A stretch of DNA of 64,000 bases from Dryas octopetala (lineage: Eukaryota; Streptophyta; Magnoliopsida; Rosales; Rosaceae): positions 23,608,698 to 23,672,697 of the forward strand of contig OY992833.1 in assembly GCA_963921425.1 (NCBI GenBank), given 5' to 3'. The notes beneath the pieces are model-generated. The model was not told where the DNA came from and did not search any database. It was given only the letters and a program-made list of their open reading frames with translations. Below, in pieces: positions 58,739 to 64,000 of the stretch (positions are counted from its first letter, which is position 1; the number at the start of each line of letters is the position of its first letter). The translations under genes were made by a program, and so were the position numbers.

Positions 58739-59331
58739 TTAGTTGTAGGCATCAGGATTGGCCACAAGGTGGTTCTCAATGATCTTGAACAAACCAGCAG
58801 CCCTTTCTTTTCCTGCCTTGACATGCTCTTCCTTGATCTCGACATCACCCTTAGTGTGGTATGTGCTGCTGCTCTTGATGATGGAACCTCCATCAGAAGA
58901 TGCCACCAACTTAGTCTCATAAGAGATTTTCTCAATTTTGTCAGATAAGGCATCTCCTTCAATCATGCTGTAGCTGTACACAAAGTTATCTTTGTCAATC
59001 CCGTCAATTTGGTGCTTCACGTAACTGTATTCACTTCCTGCATGTACGTAAAATGAAAATGTAAGGATGCATAGTTATCAAAATTATGATACTTCTTTCA
59101 AGACATAGTAAACAACCAAGTCACTAGAGGCAATGGCGGTAACTAACCTTCACCAAGGTTAACCTTCTTGATGGTTCCAACACCTCCATCTCCTTCAAGG
59201 ATTTCAGAACTTTTGACTGCCTGTGGAGCAATCTTTGGGATGAGGTTGTCAGCATCAAGAACAAAGGCCTTGAACAATCTAGGTGGTGGGATGACGGAGG
59301 TGAACTCGGTTTCGTAAGTGAAGACACCCAT
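58739..59331 (-). CDS. PR-10 major-allergen-like protein
   Basis: Exons 59331-59148 (184 nt) and 59037-58739 encode 160 residues: [21 protein letters not shown]-loop [49 protein letters not shown], ending [12 protein letters not shown]. It is closest to the plus-strand gene at 60788-61374 and, in its intron, to the pseudogene at 51497-52095 (two differences in 110 bp by eye). Head to head with 60788-61374. TATAAATA lies at 59450-59443 on its strand. Normal splice sites. Confidence 0.95.
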
Positions 59332-59442
59332 GTTGATGATTTAAGAGCTTAGAAAATGATCAAAGAAAGATGAAAGTTAGGAAGGGTTGGATAATTGGTT
59401 GGGATGTTTTGTGGTGTGGGAAAATGTGAGCATTGGGGTTGC

Positions 59443-59450
59443 TATTTATA
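59443..59450 (-). promoter_or_regulatory. TATA box of the PR-10 gene at 58739-59331
   Basis: TATAAATA on the minus strand within CAATCTATAAATAGCAAC, about 112 bp before the ATG. Confidence 0.75.
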
Positions 59451-60671
59451 GATTGAGGCTGAAGGTTAGAGTGTGTAAGGTGTCCCTTGTAAATCAAAGA
59501 TTTCAATGAAATTTTCCATGTGAAAAGCACGCCATAATTTTCAATTTAATGGATTATTGTTAATTAAGTCTAAGAAGCCGCCCCCATTAGTTGAATTGAA
59601 AATCCCAAATATTCCAACAAGTGTTGCTACTTAACATCAATTATATACTGAATATCCTAATTGATGGGTTTTAGCAACCTGTTTGATGACAGATATGTTA
59701 TCCTAATGTGAAAAAGAGAAGCATCATTTTAACTGGGCCACAATTACACAGTTAATTAACTGATAATGTAGTCAGTTCTACAACTTATAGACTGATAAAA
59801 GTCGGTCATAAGTAAGGTTTTTCAAAGAAAGAGATCTCTGTTTTAGTGAACCCTGTTTGAAAATTATGACATTGCCAGAATTAAGTTCATGGTCATCAAG
59901 ATCAACATAATACGAAACTGGGTACCAGGGTGATTAATTATTAGATGGTCATCAACAGGCTTCAAAGTCTTGAACCAAGAAAAATGAAATAAGGTATCAA
60001 TAGCCAATGTTGACTGCCAACTGCCATTGTGGAATCAAAAACAACTAAGCACGTCTTGAAACCAAAAATCAGAACTAAGGAAAAAAAAAACTTCAGCTTC
60101 CTAAACAACCAAAAGTGAAGAATGTGATTGTAAGAATGTATATGAGCAGTAGTTGCAGGTCAACGCTATGTAAGCTGATGAACTTCTTACTGTCCAAGTA
60201 TTAAACCAAAGTTGTGTAACTTTTTTTTTAAATTAATTTTGATGATGTAGTAAACTTTTATGACCCAGAATTTCTGTAAACTGTGAACGAAGCCATTGGA
60301 AATTCAGAATTGAAGTTGGAAGACCATCCAGAACCTGACCCCATTGGCTCTTTTGTCTACATCGTCTAGCACACGATCTAAAAGACCAATTGGGTTCTAA
60401 ATTAATTCGGATTAAGGTGCCTTCTTTGACTAAAACAAAAGTTCTTTTATCACAACAGGTTAACCTTGGAGGGCTATGTTAATTAATTGCTTAGCACTTA
60501 GCACAAACAGGTTGGTAGGAATAAGTTTTAGAGGCGGCTTCGGGTTTTTCTTGGCTACATTGCTTTTCACATGGCCAACATCCATTGAAAAATTTAAAAC
60601 TTGTCCAAACTTGTATTATCCAATATTCCATGGGGGCCACTTACACATTCACATACCCTTCAACCTTAATC
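59451..60671. other. Divergent promoter region between two PR-10 genes
   Basis: 1.2 kb. On the plus strand, GCCTTCTTTGACTAAAAC contains a W-box (TTGACT at 60426-60431). CAATGTTGACTGCCAACTG near 60007 has another TTGAC core. The minus-side equivalent (AGTCTAAGAAGCCGCC near 59567) has lost the TTGAC core. Confidence 0.6.
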
Positions 60672-60679
60672 TATAAATA
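60672..60679 (+). promoter_or_regulatory. TATA box of the PR-10 gene at 60788-61374
   Basis: TATAAATA within TTAATCTATAAATACCACC, about 110 bp before the ATG; AGTGCTCACACTTTCC follows. Confidence 0.78.
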
Positions 60680-60787
60680 CCACCTTTAGTGCTCACACTT
60701 TCCTACACCAATATCATCAATTCTCTTAGCTTCCTTCACATTTCCTTACTTCTTTCATCAAGTTATTAAGTAGTCCTAAAAATCATC

Positions 60788-61374
60788 ATGGGTGTGTTCA
60801 CTTATGAAACTGAGTTCACCTCTGTCATCCCCCCACCTAGATTGTTCAAGGCCTTTGTTCTTGATGCTGACAACCTCATCCCAAAGATTGCTCCACAGGC
60901 AGTCAAAAGTTCTGAAATCCTTGAAGGAGATGGAGGCGTTGGAACCATCAAGAAGGTTAACCTTGGTGAAGGTAAATTAGTTTAATCCATCTCCATAACT
61001 TGTTAATTTGTTTAACTATAATATGTTGAATGCATGCACCATATATCCTTATATGTTCATTTTGGGTACGTGCAGGAAGTGAATACAGTTATGTGAAGCA
61101 CCAGATTGACGGGATTGACAAAGATAACTTTGTGTACAGCTACAGCATGATTGAAGGAGATGCCTTGTCTGACAAAATTGAGAAGATCTCTTACGAGACC
61201 AAGTTGGTGGCATCTGCTGATGGAGGTTCCATCATTAAGAGCAGCAGCACATACCACACTAAGGGTGAAGTGGAGATCAAGGAAGAGCATGTTAAGGCAG
61301 GCAAAGAAAGGGCTGCTGGTTTATTCAAGATCATTGAGAGCCACCTTGTGGCCAATCCTGAGGCCTACAACTAA
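60788..61374 (+). CDS. PR-10 major-allergen-like protein
   Basis: Exons 60788-60971 (184 nt) and 61076-61374 encode 160 residues: [21 protein letters not shown]-loop [49 protein letters not shown], ending [12 protein letters not shown]. It is nearly identical in protein to the gene at 58739-59331. It shares promoter, 5'-UTR and the EAYN end with the pseudogene at 51497-52095. Donor GTAAAT, acceptor TGCAG. Its terminal segment also matches the 3' flanking pattern of the cluster (AATCTCAATGAATAAAAC near 61554). Confidence 0.95.
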
Positions 61375-62712
61375 ATCTCTAAAACCATCTATGATACTGC
61401 ATGTCAATTGTGATAGTGGAAACAATCTTCTGTCCTCCTTTTTTCTGTTTTTTCAACGGTGTGGCTTTTAATTTTTTTTCTTGATATTATGCCAAAGCAG
61501 GCTCTGGCTTGCACTTTGGGGCTATGATTAAAGAGTAATGTTGTATTTGATTTCAATCTCAATGAATAAAACATAAATCATTTGATGATACTTGATAGTC
61601 TTTGCAAATCTGGTGGGAATTTTTTTTATTTTTTCTCATTTTCGTGAATTCCACATTGGTCTTCTAAGTTTTGAAGCCAGCTTAGACAACAAAAAAAAAA
61701 AAAGTATATTTGTTGAAGTTGTAACATCCAACCCAAAATTAATTGGCAGGAGATGCTTATTGAGTGTGTGCCATGTAGTTCCAGTTTTGAGATCCTCTCC
61801 TACTTGTTCTTTTGAGTTCTTTTGGTGAATGTGTTGTCTAGTGATCTGGTGCTCCAATCTCATCTTGTTCTCTCTGCTACATGCAGGTCGGGTTCTTTCA
61901 AACTTAGAGACACTCCTGGCAATAGGCTCACTGCTCATGCTTGGAATCTGCCTGACTCTAGCAATTAAGAAGTTGTCATTAAATTAAAACAATTACAATT
62001 TTTCAAGAAACCCCAAATCCAAAAAAGAAAAAAAAGTATATACTTTCTCCAATTTCAGAGGCTGTATTGTGCTTCGGTGTACAAAGCTATGCCTTCTTAA
62101 ACCTGTCATGTGCCCTCCATATTCAGATCTTTTCTCCAACATCAGAAGACATTTTACCAACTTTGTTATTGTTGTAATCAAACGAAAATGAAATTATCTA
62201 CTTCGTTTACTGATCCAGTAGGCAGAGCAAGCTAAGTTTGTTAATCCAGATATGACAATTCATCCATGTATCATAACCCGTTTGGCCAACCATGCTTCAT
62301 GTCATCAATATCAAAATCACAAAATTCTAATCTCTCCACTCATTGCAATTAGTTATAAGATAGATGTCCAAACTTTAACATACACTCTTTTCTTTTTCAC
62401 TTTTGTTGTCTAAGTTCACCCATTACAGAGAGGTTTAAAAGGCTGATGTAGAATTCATGAAATCAGGAAATAAAACTCAAGACTGAAAACATTGCACAGC
62501 CAATTTGAAAAGACTTTATCTCAAATGATTTTTGCTTTATTTATTGTGATTGAAATCAAATACAACATTACAATTTGTCATAACCCGAAGTGCGAGCAGA
62601 GACTGCTCTGCCACGATAGAAATGAAAATGAAAAACAAGCCAATGGCAAAGAAAGCAGGACATGTAAAAGAAGATTGTTGCCCCTAACATACAGTATCAT
62701 GCATAGATAAGT
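61375..62712. other. Convergent spacer between two PR-10 genes
   Basis: 3' flanks of the converging genes and about 900 bp of other AT-rich sequence. The open frames at 61592-61938 overlap on both strands and are unassigned. Confidence 0.45.
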
Positions 62713-63368
62713 TTAGTTGTAGGCATCAGGGTTGCCCAAAAGGTAGTTCTCGATAACCTTGAACAAACCAGAGGCCCTTTCTTTCCCTGCCTTAACATGC
62801 TCTTCCTTGATCTCAACCTCACCAATGGTGTGGTAGTTGCTGGTGCTCTTTATGACGGAACCGCCATCAGCAGATGCCACCAATTTAATCTCGTAAGAGA
62901 TTTTCTCAATTTTGTCTGATATAGCATCTCCTTCAATCAAACTGTAGTTGTAGACAAACTTATCTTTGTCAATCCCGTCAATCTTGTGCTTCACATAGCT
63001 GTATTCACTTCCTGCATGAAAAATGAAAAGTTAAGGATGGTCATCAAAGTTTTTTCTTTTTTTTCCAATAAATGTGACCCCAATATATTTGTGATAGTTT
63101 TGTTTTCAGAATTATGATTTTAGATAGTGCTTCCAAGATATATGTTAAACAATAAAGTCAGTGAACAAAATGGGGCAAACTAACCTTCACCGAGGTTAAT
63201 CTTCTTGATGGTTCCAACCCCTCCATCTCCTTCAACAATCTCAGCACTTTTAACTGCTTGTGGAGCAATCTTTGGAATAAGGTTGTCAGCATCAACGACA
63301 AAGGCCTTGAACAATCTAGGTGGTGGGATGACAGAGGTGAACTCAGTTTCATAAGTGAAGACACCCAT
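62713..63368 (-). CDS. PR-10 major-allergen-like protein
   Basis: Exons 63368-63185 (184 nt) and 63011-62713 encode 160 residues: [30 protein letters not shown]-loop [51 protein letters not shown], ending [11 protein letters not shown]. The near-universal YHTKG reads YHTIG here. Splice sites are normal (GTTAGT, TGCAG). TATAAATA lies at 63489-63482 on its strand. Head to head with a further copy cut by the window edge. Confidence 0.95.
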
Positions 63369-63481
63369 GCTGATGACTTAAGAGCTTAGAAAATGATCTA
63401 AGAAAGAATGGAAATTTGAAAGGATTGGATAATTTGGTGTTGGTGTTTTGTGATTTGGGAAAATGTGAGCATGGGAGGTGC

Positions 63482-63489
63482 TATTTATA
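63482..63489 (-). promoter_or_regulatory. TATA box of the PR-10 gene at 62713-63368
   Basis: TATAAATA on the minus strand within CAATCTATAAATAGCACC, about 114 bp before the ATG. Confidence 0.75.
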
Positions 63490-63825
63490 GATTGAGGCTG
63501 AAGGTCACGGTGTAACTGTAAAGTGTCTCCTGCAGATCAAAGAGTTTAAACAAGTGAATTTTTCAATGAATGTGTCCATCTGAAAAGGAAGTTGGAATTT
63601 TCAATCAATGAATTAGCATGCTATTGAGTTAGCACACCAGTTGTAATATTCTGATCATCAAACAATCCAAGTAGATTCAATATGATATTACTAGCCATTC
63701 AGAATGGACTATGTAAGTAGACCTTAATTGGTTTTAAAACATTCTATTAGAAGTTTTGATTTTAATGACTTAGCACACCAGTTGGTCATAACAAGTTGAA
63801 TATTTTAAATCAGCTTCTAGAGAGG

Positions 63826-64000
63826 TAGCCTTCTTTGACTAAAATGTTCACATGGGCAACAAGCCACCCTTGAGGGCCACTTTGCACAACATATCCTTCA
63901 CCCTTAAACCTATAAATACCACTCCAGTGCTCATACTTTCCCACACCCAATATCCTCGTTATCAATTCTCTTAGCTTCCTCCAAATTTCATTATTTCATT
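63826..64000 (+). promoter_or_regulatory. Promoter and 5'-UTR of a further PR-10 gene, cut by the right edge
   Basis: GCCTTCTTTGACTAAAATG (W-box TTGACT at 63835-63840), a GGGCCACTTTGCACAACAT-like stretch, TATAAATACCAC at 63911, AGTGCTCATACTTTCCCACA and TATCAATTCTCTTAGCTTCC follow in the same order and spacing as upstream of 60788. In that gene the ATG lies about 110 bp after the TATA box, so here it should fall about 20 bp beyond 64000. The next gene is predicted as plus-strand PR-10. Confidence 0.85.

Noticed and set aside
1..64000. CRISPR arrays, phage-type genes or bacterial operons
   Set aside because: Nothing of this kind is present. The intron structure and transposons show a plant nuclear genome.

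Overview
The window is nuclear DNA of a dicot plant. It is AT-rich, its genes have many introns with plant-type splice sites, and it carries many small transposons. A tandem cluster of PR-10 (Bet v 1-like) genes occupies the right half. The predicted proteins open with [12 protein letters not shown] and carry the GDGGxGTIKK loop, as in Rosaceae fruit and pollen allergens such as Pru av 1, Pru ar 1, Mal d 1 and Fra a 1. I therefore infer Rosaceae, most likely Prunus or a close relative. No database search was possible.

Left half (1-26.5 kb): four unrelated single genes. These are the 3' two thirds of a TOPLESS-related co-repressor (19 exons, 479-5939, +); a GH28 polygalacturonase-like secreted protein (6 coding exons, 12046-14714, +); a UTP5/WDR43-type SSU-processome WD40 protein (12 exons, 18657-23553, +); and a proline-rich, CaaX-tailed heavy-metal-associated protein (HIPP, 25361-26468, -). 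Between and inside them lie several non-autonomous DNA transposons, many bounded by recognisable target-site duplications.

Right half (28.9-64 kb): eleven intact two-exon PR-10 genes, two PR-10 pseudogenes, and the promoter/5'-UTR of a further copy cut by the right edge. All share one phase-1 intron near codon 62, and in most genes exon 1 has 184 coding nt. Three divergent members (28.9-33.2 kb) and a pseudogene split by a solo LTR come first. They are followed by allergen-like members arranged largely as head-to-head and tail-to-tail pairs, as expected from repeated inverted duplication. One pseudogene (51.5-52.1 kb) is a mosaic of two neighbouring paralogues and carries two small frameshifting insertions. 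Core promoters of the allergen-like members are conserved (TATA element in a shared context; several have a W-box-containing block upstream), consistent with pathogen/stress-responsive expression.

The rest is intergenic DNA with Mutator-type MITEs (9-bp duplications), hAT-type elements (8-bp), Harbinger-type elements (3-bp), TRIM-like retroelement remnants, a solo LTR and a small SINE. Nothing here is clearly a wholly new biological system. The most informative features are the structure and recombination history of the PR-10 cluster, two GC-AG introns, an unusual GH28 active-site motif, and several transposon insertions resolved to the base.
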